From Acidithiobacillus_B sp049965315 (GTDB taxonomy: Bacteria > Pseudomonadota > Gammaproteobacteria > Acidithiobacillales > Acidithiobacillaceae), in assembly GCF_049965315.1 (NCBI RefSeq), contig NZ_JBMFWL010000007.1, forward strand, positions 1 to 64,000: 64,000 nt of DNA, in the 5' to 3' direction. This document shows, in pieces, positions 26,828 to 35,952 of the stretch. The notes beneath the pieces were generated by a model. It was not told the DNA's origin, made no database searches, and was given only the letters and a program-made list of their open reading frames with translations. The translations under genes and the position numbers were made by a program. Position 1 is the first letter of the stretch. The number at the start of each line of letters is the position of its first letter.

Positions 26828-28192
26828 TCATCTCCAGGTGCCCAGGGGCAGGCGTATTTCCACCTCCAATCCGCCGCCTTGGGCGTTGGCGAAGCGTAGC
26901 GAGCCGCCCTGAAGGGCGATGATGCGTTGGCCGATGCGCAGGCCGATGCCCGAGCCGTGGGTGACGCCCCTTTGGTTCGGTAGGGGAGTATTGCCCAGCA
27001 GGGACAGATAGGCCGACGGCACGCCGGGGCCGAAGTCGCGCAGGCGGAAAACGATCTCGGCCGCTTCCTGATGCGCAGTGATCTCCAGGCGTCCCCCCCC
27101 ATAACGGGCGGCATTGTCGAAGAGGTTGCGGAACACGCGCTCCATGGCCATGGGCCGGTAGGCAACGCGCGGCAAGGCCGGCGGCGTGGCCATGCCGATC
27201 TCCAGCCCATAGCGTTCCCGGCCGATCTCCGCCATGGGCGCCAGCAGGGCTTCCGGGGAGCTGACGATGCTTTTTTCTTCCTGGCCGCTGCGCACCAGGG
27301 CGAGGAATTTGTCGAGGATCTCATCCATTTCGGTGACATCCACCTGCATGGCCTCCTTCTGCTCCAGCAGCGGCCCATCGGGCAGATGCAGGGCCAGGAG
27401 GAGGCGGGACAAAGGGGTGCGCAATTCGTGGGAAATACCCGTAAGGAGGATGGCGCGTTCCTCATGAAGGGTGTGCAGGTCCCGGGCCATGCGCTGGATG
27501 GCCTGTTCCAGTTCTTGCACCTCGGCTGGCCCGCTTATGGAAGGCAGCGTTTCGGGCACTTCGCCACGGCCGATGGAGCGGGCATGCTCCGCCAGGCGCA
27601 GGAGGGGCAGGTTGATCTGACGCACGATGAGGATCGCCCCGAGGAAGGTGAACAAGGCGATGATCATCAGGCGGATGAGAAGAAATGTGGAACCGCCGAA
27701 GTTGATCGGCGAGACACGCATGCCCAGCCAAGGCCGTCCCGCACCGCCACGGATCCATACCCAGGTGCCCGCGGGTGAACCGGATCCCATGCGCAGGGTC
27801 GCGCCGGGAGCCAGCCGAGCGATGGCCCTGGCGCTTTGGGCGAAGAAATAATTCCCGGACGCCGTCCCCGGCGAGGCATCGCTGGCTAGCCACCGCAGCG
27901 TGGCGGGAGGTGGGGCGGCGGACGGCTTTGGGGGAGTGGCGGGAGCCGGGATGGCGCGATAGCTCTGCAGGAGGAACTCGGCGAAGCGCCGGGCGGCGGG
28001 GTCCAGGACGTAGCGGTGATAGAGTACGAAGACCATGCCCTGGCTGACCAAAAAGAGCAGCGCCAGCAGCAAGACGGTACGCCAGAGGGTAGTGCGGGGC
28101 CATTTGTCGCGGAAGAGGCGCGGCCGGCTGTCTGGTCGGGATTGTTCGCGCCGGCTCCCCGCGGATCCGCCACCGGCCGTTTTCGGTCTCAT
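26828..28192 (-). CDS. Sensor histidine kinase, EnvZ/OmpR-pair type
   Basis: 454 residues from the ATG at 28192. TM1 is near residues 34-57, a periplasmic domain of about 115 residues rich in Pro and Ala follows, and TM2 is near 170-193, then HAMP, HisKA with SHELRTPLSRLLLALHLP and HATPase_c with NLFDNAARYGGGR, FGPGVP and GSGIGLRIG. It autophosphorylates and passes the phosphate to the regulator encoded just upstream; its ATG overlaps that stop (ATGA). The signal is unknown. Divergence from an RND operon suggests it senses envelope stress or a toxic compound. Confidence 0.9.
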   Translation of the reverse strand: MRPKTAGGGSAGSRREQSRPDSRPRLFRDKWPRTTLWRTVLLLALLFLVSQGMVFVLYHRYVLDPAARRFAEFLLQSYRAIPAPATPPKPSAAPPPATLRWLASDASPGTASGNYFFAQSARAIARLAPGATLRMGSGSPAGTWVWIRGGAGRPWLGMRVSPINFGGSTFLLIRLMIIALFTFLGAILIVRQINLPLLRLAEHARSIGRGEVPETLPSISGPAEVQELEQAIQRMARDLHTLHEERAILLTGISHELRTPLSRLLLALHLPDGPLLEQKEAMQVDVTEMDEILDKFLALVRSGQEEKSIVSSPEALLAPMAEIGRERYGLEIGMATPPALPRVAYRPMAMERVFRNLFDNAARYGGGRLEITAHQEAAEIVFRLRDFGPGVPSAYLSLLGNTPLPNQRGVTHGSGIGLRIGQRIIALQGGSLRFANAQGGGLEVEIRLPLGTWR

Positions 28193-28911
28193 GGGCCAGC
28201 GCTCACGAAGAGATAGCCATGCCCCCACACCGTGCGGATGTACTGCGGGTGGGCGGGGTCCCTTTCGATCAGCCGGCGCAGCCGGGAGATCTGCACGTCG
28301 ATGCTGCGATCATAGGGCCCCTGGGCGCGCCCGCGGGTGAGGAGCATGAGCTGGTCGCGGGACAGGGGCTGGCCGTCATGACGGGCGAGGGTGGCCAAAA
28401 GCTGAAATTCGCCGCTGGTGAGGGCCAGGGCTTCGCCGTTCTTGCTGATCTGGTGCCGACGGAAATCCAGCACGAAGGAGCCGAAATGCAAGGGCTCCAC
28501 TTCCTCGGGCGCGGCCGGCGCCGGAGCAAGGGGCTTGGCCCGCCGCAAGACGGCCTGGATGCGGGCGATGAGCTCGCGCGGGTTGAATGGTTTGGGCAGA
28601 TAGTCGTCCGCTCCCATTTCCAGGCCGAGGATGCGGTCCACCTCATCACCGCGGGCGGTGAGCATCAGGATGGGGATCTGCCGGCTCCGGCGCAGCCGCC
28701 GGCAGATCTCCAGCCCATCTTCAAAAGGCAGGCCCAGATCGAGGATGATCAGGTCGATGGCCTCCCGATCCAGCACGGCCTCCACTTGCCGGCCATCGCT
28801 CAAGCCATGGACGGCAAAGCCGAAGGCCCGCAGGTGCGACTCCAGCAGGCTGCGCAGGCGCAGATCGTCGTCCACCACCAGAATGTTGGCGCAAGGATGC
28901 GAAGGATTCAT
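28189..28911 (-). CDS. OmpR-family response regulator
   Basis: 240 residues from the ATG at 28911. The receiver (about 9-122) shows the acidic pocket in VVDDDLRLR, the phospho-acceptor in ILDLGLPFEDG and the KPF lysine; the C-terminal winged helix (about 145-238) has LTSGEFQLLATLARHDGQPL, SRDQLM and VWGHGYLF. The frame is open upstream to 29046, but that part has no family similarity and would cross the operator region. It is divergent from the efflux operon, and the 130-bp gap contains direct repeats of the kind bound by OmpR-family dimers. Confidence 0.92.
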   Translation of the reverse strand: MNPSHPCANILVVDDDLRLRSLLESHLRAFGFAVHGLSDGRQVEAVLDREAIDLIILDLGLPFEDGLEICRRLRRSRQIPILMLTARGDEVDRILGLEMGADDYLPKPFNPRELIARIQAVLRRAKPLAPAPAAPEEVEPLHFGSFVLDFRRHQISKNGEALALTSGEFQLLATLARHDGQPLSRDQLMLLTRGRAQGPYDRSIDVQISRLRRLIERDPAHPQYIRTVWGHGYLFVSAGP

Positions 28912-28950
28912 GCCTGCAGTGTAATGGAGCGCGCGGGGAAGGGGCAGGGG

Positions 28951-29002
28951 CAAATGTAAGCGATTGTAAGGGAAGGGGATGCGGTTACATTTGCTTACGT
29001 TT
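28951..29002. promoter_or_regulatory. Two inverted OmpR-type direct-repeat operators
   Basis: CAAATGTAAGCGATTGTAA (28951-28969) and TTACATTTGCTTACGTTTG (28985-29003) are each a pair of similar half-sites at 10-bp spacing; read on the same strand the two agree at about 15 of 19 bases and point in opposite directions. Ten-bp direct repeats are the usual target of OmpR-family dimers. They lie in the divergent promoter region, so the regulator may control both itself and the efflux operon. A further half-site-like TGTTACAG is at 29014-29021. Confidence 0.6.
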
Positions 29003-29044
29003 GGCGGGCAGATTGTTACAGCGCGTTCCTTTAGCCTGATGCCC

Positions 29045-30562
29045 ATGAAAGCACACCCCTCGACCCACTTACCATCGCTCCGGAGCGGCTACCGCCTCCT
29101 GCCCCTGCTCGCGGCCCTCGGCCTGGCGGGTTGTGCCGTTGGTCCGCATCTGCCCGCGCCGACCGCTCCCCTCCCGGCACGTTACAATCAACACGCCGTC
29201 ACCGGGGCGCAGCAGACCCAGCATCTGCAATGGACCGAGGGCCAGAGCCAATCCTGGTGGCGGCTCTTCCATTCCCCGCTCCTCAACGGCCTCATCGCCA
29301 GGGCCACCCGAAATAATCCCGATCTCGCCGCCGCCCAATCCTCCCTGGCCCAGGCGCAGGCCCTGGAAGGTGTGGCCAATGCCGGTTTTCTGCCGCAACT
29401 GGGGGCGAACCTGGGCGCCGCCCGCCAACGTGCCCTGCGCGCCGGGACCAACGGCGGTTTTGGCACGCGGGTGCCAGGCAATCCTTATACCCTGCTGCTG
29501 GGCAGCGTGGACATCCGCTACAACTCCGATGTCTTCGGCCGCCAAGGGTATATCCTGAAAGATGCTCGGGCCCAAAGCGCCGTCGCCCGGGCGGAGCTCC
29601 ATCAGGCACAGGTCTTCCTCGGTGGCGCCGTCGCCCAGGCGGTGATTACCGCCGCCTCGGCCCATGCCCAGGCGCGGCTCGCCCAGGCCATGGCCAAAGA
29701 CGACGCCCGACTGCTTACCCTCATCCGGAACGAGTACCGGCTGGGCGCGCAAAACCTGCAGACGGTGGATGAGCAGGAAGCCGTTGCCGAGGCCGCCGCC
29801 GCGCGGATTCCGCCCCTGCGGGCGGCCGCATCCACCGCCCGCCACCAACTGGCGGCCCTGCTCGGCACCGTGCCCGATGCGCCGCTGTCCTTACCCTCCC
29901 TGACGGAACTGCGGCTGCCCGCCGTCATCCCCACGCTGGTGCCTTCCGCTTTGCTGAAAAACCGTCCGGACATTCAGGCGGCGCGCGCCGAGACCGCTGC
30001 GGCGGCCGCCGAAGTAGGGGTGGCCACGGCCAATCTCTATCCTAATATGGACATCAGCGCCAGCCTAGGCAAAGCGGCCATGACCGGCGGCATGTTCTTC
30101 AACCCCGCCTCCACCCTCTGGGCCATCGGCAGCTCCCTGGCCGCCCCCATCTATGAGGGGGGCGCCCTGCACGCGAAAAAACGCGCGGCCATGGACCATT
30201 GGCGCGTCGCTACGGATCGCTATCGGGCCACGGTGCTCAACGCCTTTCGCCAAGTGGCCGACGCCCTGCGCGCCGTACGGTCGGCCGACACCACCTATAC
30301 CCATAGCAAGGCCGCCGCCCGGTCGGCAGCCTCGGCCTATCAACTGGCGGTGGCCCGTTATCGGGATGGCGCCGTGGATTACGCCACCCTGCTCAATGCC
30401 GAACTGGAAGCGCAAAAGGATGAAACCGCCGCCGTCCAGGCCCGCGCCCAGCGCTATCTGGACAGCGCCGCCCTCTTCGTGGCCATGGGCGATGGCTGGT
30501 GGCAAGACCCCGCCACCCCCCAGCCCTTCGGCCCCACCGCCCCTGCGAGATCATCGGAATGA
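29045..30562 (+). CDS. NodT-type outer membrane efflux lipoprotein
   Basis: 505 residues, TolC-like outer-membrane factor of a tripartite efflux system. The signal peptide ends in a lipobox LGLAGC, so the mature protein is lipid-anchored; then CAVGPHLPAPTAPLP, the usual NodT start. Two OEP repeats follow (about 75-265 and 285-470), with LLKNRPDIQAARAETAAA, the hallmark RPDI motif, and a long second helical hairpin. An ATG two codons upstream (29039) is equally possible. It overlaps the adaptor gene by 4 nt. Confidence 0.92.
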   Translation: MKAHPSTHLPSLRSGYRLLPLLAALGLAGCAVGPHLPAPTAPLPARYNQHAVTGAQQTQHLQWTEGQSQSWWRLFHSPLLNGLIARATRNNPDLAAAQSSLAQAQALEGVANAGFLPQLGANLGAARQRALRAGTNGGFGTRVPGNPYTLLLGSVDIRYNSDVFGRQGYILKDARAQSAVARAELHQAQVFLGGAVAQAVITAASAHAQARLAQAMAKDDARLLTLIRNEYRLGAQNLQTVDEQEAVAEAAAARIPPLRAAASTARHQLAALLGTVPDAPLSLPSLTELRLPAVIPTLVPSALLKNRPDIQAARAETAAAAAEVGVATANLYPNMDISASLGKAAMTGGMFFNPASTLWAIGSSLAAPIYEGGALHAKKRAAMDHWRVATDRYRATVLNAFRQVADALRAVRSADTTYTHSKAAARSAASAYQLAVARYRDGAVDYATLLNAELEAQKDETAAVQARAQRYLDSAALFVAMGDGWWQDPATPQPFGPTAPARSSE

Positions 30563-31644
30563 AAAAAGCCTTTGTCGCCATGTTGATTATCGTCGCCCTG
30601 CTCTTTGGCGGAATCTTCGCCTGGTACGGGATGCGCCAACGCGCCCTGCACAGCGCCCTGGCCGCCCATGCCCATCCCCCCGTCACGGTTTCCGCAGCCA
30701 AGGTGCGTAAGGCGTCCTGGACTCCGCGGATGACCGCCGTGGGCGAGATCGTCGCCGATCAGGGGGCGGCCCTGAGCCCGCAGACCGCAGGAGTGGTGCA
30801 GTCCGTCTTCTTCCGCTCGGGTCAGAGCGTAAGCAAAGGCACCCTGCTGCTGCAAATCAATCCCGGCCCTCTCCCTGGCGAGATCCGCGCCGCCCGGGCC
30901 CAGGCTGAGCTGGCCGCGGTCGATTACCGGCGCGCCCAAAAACTTTACGCCATCCATGGCATCTCCACGGCGGCGCTGGATCGTGCCCGTTATACCAGTC
31001 AGGCCGCCCAGGCCAAGGTGGCGGCCTTGCAGGAATCCCTGGCGGATACCCAGATCAGGGCGCCATTTTCCGGCGTGCTCGGTCTGCGCACGGTCAACCC
31101 CGGTCAATATCTGCGCACCGATCAGGCGGTCATCCATATCGAAAACCTCAACCATCTCTATGCCGACTTTACCATTCCCCAACGCGATCTTGCCGCCATC
31201 TCCGTCGGCGCGCCCATCACCTTGAGCATCCATGCGGGAGACGCCCTCCATCACTATGCCGCCACGGTACGCGCCATCGACAGTCATGTGGACCGCCGCA
31301 ACCGCGCCGTGGCGGTACGCGCCCAAGTGCGGCAGCCCCAAGGCCTGCGGCCCGGCATGTTCGTCAAGGCGGAGCTGAAAACCGCCGCGGCGCAGGCGGT
31401 CCTGGCCATTCCCATGACCGCCGTTTCCTTCAATACCTATGGCGACTTCGTCTTTGTGCTGCGTCCCCAGGGCTCCCAAGGCGCGCTGGTGGCCGAGGAG
31501 GAGCCGGTGACCCTGGGTACCCAGCAGGATGGGGAAGTGGCCGTGCGCAGCGGCGTGCAGGCCGGCGATCTCGTCGTCACCGCCGGACAGGTCAAGCTCC
31601 ACAGCGGCGATATCGTCCACCTCAACAACGCCGTCCAGCTCTGA
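30559..31644 (+). CDS. RND periplasmic adaptor (membrane fusion protein)
   Basis: 361 residues. An N-terminal membrane anchor (MKKAFVAMLIIVALLFGGIF) precedes a biotinyl-lipoyl-like domain (residues about 60-110 and 165-205, with VQSVFFRSGQSVSKGTLLL and APFSGVLGLRTVNPGQYL), an alpha-helical hairpin between (about 110-165) and beta-barrel and membrane-proximal domains. It links the RND pump to the outer membrane factor encoded just upstream. ATGA overlap with that gene. Confidence 0.93.
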   Translation: MKKAFVAMLIIVALLFGGIFAWYGMRQRALHSALAAHAHPPVTVSAAKVRKASWTPRMTAVGEIVADQGAALSPQTAGVVQSVFFRSGQSVSKGTLLLQINPGPLPGEIRAARAQAELAAVDYRRAQKLYAIHGISTAALDRARYTSQAAQAKVAALQESLADTQIRAPFSGVLGLRTVNPGQYLRTDQAVIHIENLNHLYADFTIPQRDLAAISVGAPITLSIHAGDALHHYAATVRAIDSHVDRRNRAVAVRAQVRQPQGLRPGMFVKAELKTAAAQAVLAIPMTAVSFNTYGDFVFVLRPQGSQGALVAEEEPVTLGTQQDGEVAVRSGVQAGDLVVTAGQVKLHSGDIVHLNNAVQL

Positions 31645-31652
31645 GGCCCGCC

Positions 31653-34600
31653 ATGCATTTTACGGAACCCTTCATCCGCCGCCCGGTACTGGCCATCTCC
31701 CTGAGTCTGGTCCTTTTCTTCTTTGGCCTGCGTTCCCTGGGCCTCATGCCCATCACCGAGTATCCCCCCACCAGCAATACCATCATCACGGTGACCACCC
31801 ACTACTTCGGCGCCACCCCCAAGACCGTCGGGGCCTTCATCACTGCTCCCCTGGAAAAGGCCGTGGGCCAGGCGCCGGGGATCAACTACATGACCGCCAC
31901 CAGCGAGGACGGCCTGTCCATCATCACCCTTTACATGCGCATGGGAGAAGACCCCAATGCCGCCCTGGCCCAGGTCCAGGCCAAGGTGAATTCGGTCATC
32001 AACCAGTTGCCCAAGGGCGTCATGCTGCCCGTCATCCAGGAGATGTCTGGCTCCGGCGCCAACCTCATGTACCTCACCTTTACCGGCAAGGCATACAACC
32101 AGCAGCAAATCACCGACTACCTGACCCGGGTGGTGCAACCGGCCATCGAATCGGTGCCGGGCATTGGTCTGACCGGCATCCTGCCCCCCGGCACCGGTCC
32201 CAACGGCAATACCTATGCCATGCGCGTCTGGCTCGATCCCGAGGAAATGGCGGTGCTCGGCATCACCCCCGCGCAGGTCTCCACCGCCCTGCAGCAAAAC
32301 AACTTCGTGGCGGCTGTGGGGCGCCTGCGCGGCCGGTACTTTGCCGTCTCCCTCAGCGCCGACACCGCCTTGCATACGGTGCGGTCCTTCCAGGATCTGG
32401 TCGTCGCCACCGTCCAGGGCGTGCCCATCCAGCTCAAGCAGATTGCCAAGGTCGAACTGGGCGCCCAGACCTACAATTCGTCGGTGCTGGTGGATGGCGC
32501 TCCCGCCGTCAACATCGGCCTGCAACAGGCGCCGGGCAGCAACGCCCTGCAGGTCGCCCACGGCGTGGAGCAGGTCATGGCCCGCCTGCAGCACAGCATG
32601 CCCCCGGGCATGCACGGCTTCGTGCTCTACAACGGTGCCCAGTTCATCCAGAGCTCCCTGCATGAGGTCCTCGTCGACATCGCCATCGCCCTGCTCGCCG
32701 TCATTGCCGTCATCTATCTCTTCATGGGCTCGTGGCGCGCGCTGCTGGTACCCGCCCTGGCCATCCCCATCGCCATGGTCGGGGCGGGAACCATCCTCCA
32801 CGCCCTAGGCTACACCATCAATCTCCTCACCCTGCTGGCCATGGTCCTGGCCATCGGCCTGGTGGTGGACGACGCCATCATCGTCGTGGAAAACGTGCAC
32901 CGCCACATCGAACACGGCTCCACCCCCCTCCACGCCGCCCTGCACAGCGCCAAAGAGCTGGCCAGCCCCATCCTCGTCATGGCCACCACCCTGGCCGCCG
33001 TCTTCGCCCCCCTAGGCTTCATCGGCGGCCTCATCGGCCATCTCTTCGCCGAATTCGCCTTCACCATCGTCGCCACCGTCGCCCTCTCCCTCATCGTCGC
33101 CCTGACCCTCGCCCCCATGGTCTCGGCGCGCATCCTGCAGGCCGGCCACGCCGGGCGCATGGCCCACCTGGTGGATCGCGTCTTCAACGTCCTGCGCGGC
33201 GCCTATGCCCGCACCCTGACCGGCAGCCTGCGTTTCTGGCCGGTGACGGTGGCCTTTGCCCTCCTGCTCACGGCCGGCCTCTACCCGCTCATGACCATCA
33301 GCAAAAGCGAGCTGGCGCCGCCGGCCAACCAAGGCATCGTCTACGTCAATGGCGTCGCCCAGCCCACCGCCACCCTGGAATACATGAACGCCTACGATCG
33401 CTATCTCACCCGGGCCGTCTTCGACCAGATCCCGGCGCGGACCCATTCCTTCGCCGTCAATGGCGTCGGCATCGGCGGGATGCTGCTCAACAATGACGTC
33501 ATGGCCGGCGTGGTCCTCAACCCAAACCGGAGCAGCGCCATCACGACCCAGGGGGTCAAGGACCAGATCCAGCAGGCCGTCGGCAAGGTGCCCGGCCTCA
33601 AGCTCTCCGCCTTCGGCCTGCCGCCCCTGCCCGGGGCCGCCGTCGGGCTGCCGGTGCAGTTCGTCATCACCAGCACCGGCGGCGGTTATCACGCTCTGGA
33701 CGCCGTCAGCACCACCCTCATCGCCCAGGCCAAGGCCAGCGGCCTCTTTTCCTTCGTGTGCAAAAATCTCAAATACGACAACCAGATCACGGAGATCCAC
33801 ATCCACCGCAGGCTGGCGGCATCCTTCGGCTTGACCATGGCCGACATCGGCAGCAACCTGGAAACCCTGCTGGGCGGCAATTACACCAATTACTTCGACA
33901 TGGACGGTTTGAGCTATCGCGTGGTGCCCCAAGTACCGCCGGCCCTGCGCGCCAACCCCTCCTTCCTGCAATCCTATTACCTCAAGACCAAGGATGGCAC
34001 CGAACTTCCCTTGTCCACCTTCGTATCGCTCCGCGCACGCTCGGCGCCGGCCTTCCTCCCCCAGTTCCAGCAGCTCAATGCCGTCTTCATCGCGGCCAAC
34101 CCCGCCCCCGGCGTCTCCCTCGGCACCGCCCTGGACTTCCTGCGCACCCACGCCCAAAAAATCCTGCCGCCCGAGGACCAGATCCACTACGCCGGGGTCT
34201 CCCGCCAATACATGCACCAGGGCGGCGCCTTCGCCATGACCTTCGGCTTCGCCCTGCTCATGGTCTTTCTCCTGCTGGCCGCCCAGTTCGAGAGTTTTCA
34301 GGACGCCTTGGTGGTCCTCAGCGCCGTACCGGTGGCCCTCTTCGGCGCCCTGGCCCCTATCAGCGTCGGGATCTCCAGCGTGAACATCTTCTCGGAAGTG
34401 GGCATGGTCATGCTCATGGGCCTGATCAGCAAGCAGGGCATCCTCATCGTCCAGTTCGCCCGCACCCTGCAACGGGAAAAGGGTCTGGACAAACAGCATG
34501 CCGTCGTCGAAGCCGCCACCCTGCGCCTGCGCCCCATCCTGATGACCGTCGCCGCCATGATCGCCGGCGCCATTCCCCTGCTCTTCGCCACCGGCGGCGG

Positions 34601-34763
34601 CGCCGAGGCCCGCTTCTCCATGGGCCTGGTCATCGTCAGCGGTCTCGGCTTCGGCTCCCTGGTCTCCCTCTTTGTCATCCCGGCGTTTTATCGATGGTTC
34701 GGCAAGGACTTATCACCGGCGCTGCCGGAGACGAAGGAGGCCGGAGCAGGCAATGAGGCCTGA
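31653..34763 (+). CDS. RND efflux transporter, HAE-1 family
   Basis: 1036-residue proton-driven inner-membrane pump of the AcrB type. TM1 starts the protein (FIRRPVLAISLSLVLFFFGL); two large periplasmic loops follow TM1 and TM7; TM4 contains GLVVDDAIIVVENVHRH, with the paired aspartates of the proton relay, and a second conserved segment GMVMLMGLISKQGILIV lies in TM10-11. No heavy-metal (HME) motif is seen, so organic compounds or drugs are likelier substrates. It starts 8 nt after the adaptor gene. Confidence 0.93.
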   Translation: MHFTEPFIRRPVLAISLSLVLFFFGLRSLGLMPITEYPPTSNTIITVTTHYFGATPKTVGAFITAPLEKAVGQAPGINYMTATSEDGLSIITLYMRMGEDPNAALAQVQAKVNSVINQLPKGVMLPVIQEMSGSGANLMYLTFTGKAYNQQQITDYLTRVVQPAIESVPGIGLTGILPPGTGPNGNTYAMRVWLDPEEMAVLGITPAQVSTALQQNNFVAAVGRLRGRYFAVSLSADTALHTVRSFQDLVVATVQGVPIQLKQIAKVELGAQTYNSSVLVDGAPAVNIGLQQAPGSNALQVAHGVEQVMARLQHSMPPGMHGFVLYNGAQFIQSSLHEVLVDIAIALLAVIAVIYLFMGSWRALLVPALAIPIAMVGAGTILHALGYTINLLTLLAMVLAIGLVVDDAIIVVENVHRHIEHGSTPLHAALHSAKELASPILVMATTLAAVFAPLGFIGGLIGHLFAEFAFTIVATVALSLIVALTLAPMVSARILQAGHAGRMAHLVDRVFNVLRGAYARTLTGSLRFWPVTVAFALLLTAGLYPLMTISKSELAPPANQGIVYVNGVAQPTATLEYMNAYDRYLTRAVFDQIPARTHSFAVNGVGIGGMLLNNDVMAGVVLNPNRSSAITTQGVKDQIQQAVGKVPGLKLSAFGLPPLPGAAVGLPVQFVITSTGGGYHALDAVSTTLIAQAKASGLFSFVCKNLKYDNQITEIHIHRRLAASFGLTMADIGSNLETLLGGNYTNYFDMDGLSYRVVPQVPPALRANPSFLQSYYLKTKDGTELPLSTFVSLRARSAPAFLPQFQQLNAVFIAANPAPGVSLGTALDFLRTHAQKILPPEDQIHYAGVSRQYMHQGGAFAMTFGFALLMVFLLLAAQFESFQDALVVLSAVPVALFGALAPISVGISSVNIFSEVGMVMLMGLISKQGILIVQFARTLQREKGLDKQHAVVEAATLRLRPILMTVAAMIAGAIPLLFATGGGAEARFSMGLVIVSGLGFGSLVSLFVIPAFYRWFGKDLSPALPETKEAGAGNEA

Positions 34764-34824
34764 AATGGATCTTCGGGAAAGCCGGAAGGAATCCCCGCTC
34801 CCTCGCGCAAGCGCGGGGACAAAG

Positions 34825-34842
34825 CTGCAACTATACTTGCAG
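34825..34842 (+). promoter_or_regulatory. Palindrome around a -10-like hexamer
   Basis: CTGCAA (34825-34830) and TTGCAG (34837-34842) are inverted repeats flanking CTATAC, so a TATACT -10-like box (34832-34837) lies inside. It is 36 nt before the SHOCT-domain gene. No -35 is evident; a repressor or activator site is possible. Confidence 0.35.
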
Positions 34843-34877
34843 TGGCGGAAGGCGTTTCCGCGACGGGAGATCTGCTG

Positions 34878-35336
34878 ATGAACAGCATGGGTGCATCACG
34901 GCGAAAAAAGGGAATCCCCATGACCGCCATGGCCATGGCCATGGGCTTGATGATGGCGCCGGCATGGGCCTTGGCGCAAACCGTCGCCGCCACCGCGTCG
35001 GGCCAGGCGCCGACGGCAGCGTTGGGGCCGACCGTACCATTCTACTATGGCTCGGGCATGATGGGTGGAGCCTGGGGCCCCGGTTACTATGGTCCGGACA
35101 TGATGGGCGGTTTCGGACTGTTTTGGGGCCTGCTGTGCCTGCTGATTATCGCGGGTGTGGTGATCGGCCTGGCGTTCCTGGCGCGCATGGCTTTTGTCTG
35201 CCGGCATTCCCATGGGTGCAGGAGCGGCGTGAGCGACAACGGGAGTACCGCCCTCAAGCTCCTGGGTGAGCGCTATGCCCGCGGCGAGATCGGACGGGAT
35301 GAATACCTCGAAAGGCGGAGCGACCTGGAAAAATGA
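34878..35336 (+). CDS. SHOCT-domain membrane protein
   Basis: 152 residues. An N-terminal signal-like segment rich in Met and Ala (ending near APAWALA, position about 33), a Gly/Tyr/Met-rich stretch (YYGSGMMGGAWGPGYYG, about 57-73), one transmembrane helix (about 84-105) and a C-terminal SHOCT motif (LKLLGERYARGEIGRDEYLE, about 127-146). SHOCT is a short oligomerisation segment often at the ends of membrane proteins. GGGAGA precedes the ATG at good spacing. Met-rich surfaces are common in copper-handling proteins, but no metal role is shown here. Coupled (ATGA) with the next gene. Confidence 0.75.
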   Translation: MNSMGASRRKKGIPMTAMAMAMGLMMAPAWALAQTVAATASGQAPTAALGPTVPFYYGSGMMGGAWGPGYYGPDMMGGFGLFWGLLCLLIIAGVVIGLAFLARMAFVCRHSHGCRSGVSDNGSTALKLLGERYARGEIGRDEYLERRSDLEK

Positions 35337-35677
35337 GCGCGCATCCGGGATGGCGGGCGGCATTGACGGTGGGTTGGCTCGCAGTCCTGACCGGCTGCGT
35401 GGTGGCACCCGGACCCGCCTATGTGGAGGGGCCGGTCGCCGGGGCGGTGGTGGTGCCCGGGCCGCCGCCGCCGGCGCCGGTCACCGTGATCCCGCCGGCG
35501 CCGGCGGTGGGCATGATCTGGATGCCCGGAGATTGGGCTTGGCAGGGACGATGGATATGGGGACCGGGGCGCTGGGCCTATCCACCCCACCCCTACGCCC
35601 GCTGGGCGCCGGGCCGCTGGTGGCATAGGGACGGGCGCTGGTTCTGGGGTCGGGGCCACTGGGAGGGACGGCATTGA
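35333..35677 (+). CDS. YXWGXW-repeat lipoprotein
   Basis: 114 residues. A lipoprotein signal (WLAVLTGC, cysteine near 22), a Pro/Val/Gly-rich linker (about 25-60) and a C-terminus packed with Trp, Gly, His and Arg in repeats of the YXWGXW kind (GDWAWQGRWIWGPGRWAY, then APGRWWHRDGRWFWGRGHW). The repeat family is found in small periplasmic proteins of unknown function. Its start overlaps the SHOCT gene stop, so both are made together. No clear terminator follows. Confidence 0.75.
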   Translation: MSAHPGWRAALTVGWLAVLTGCVVAPGPAYVEGPVAGAVVVPGPPPPAPVTVIPPAPAVGMIWMPGDWAWQGRWIWGPGRWAYPPHPYARWAPGRWWHRDGRWFWGRGHWEGRH

Positions 35678-35742
35678 TGCCAAGCGTCCTTCCCTGGTGA
35701 GGACCGAAAACCACGGAAGCATGGCGGGGCATTGCTCCCCGG

Positions 35743-35943
35743 TCAATGGATGCCGCGTGCGAAGCCGATGGCCACCATGACCAGCATCACCACGATATAG
35801 ATGCGCAGGCTCCAGAAGGCGACCTGTATCCAACCCTGAACGGGGGCACGGCTGAGCGGCTTTGGCTCCTGGTGGGTTTCCTCCTGCAAGAACGCCAGGA
35901 AGTCTTGGGTTGGTGCAGAATGAAAGTCCTCTTTGCGGTTCAT
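35743..35943 (-). CDS. Small single-span membrane protein, unknown function
   Basis: 66 residues. The first 38 are hydrophilic and charged, then one transmembrane helix (about 41-62, IQVAFWSLRIYIVVMLVMVA). It starts 9 nt after the stop of the NRAMP gene, with AGGAGT before its ATG, so it is probably expressed with it. It could be an accessory subunit or regulator of the transporter. No family recognised. Confidence 0.6.
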   Translation of the reverse strand: MNRKEDFHSAPTQDFLAFLQEETHQEPKPLSRAPVQGWIQVAFWSLRIYIVVMLVMVAIGFARGIH

Positions 35944-35952
35944 GGGAACTCC

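Noticed and set aside
24714..26831. 705-codon frame antisense to susA
   Set aside because: Same GC artefact; the plus strand has unmistakable sucrose synthase motifs.
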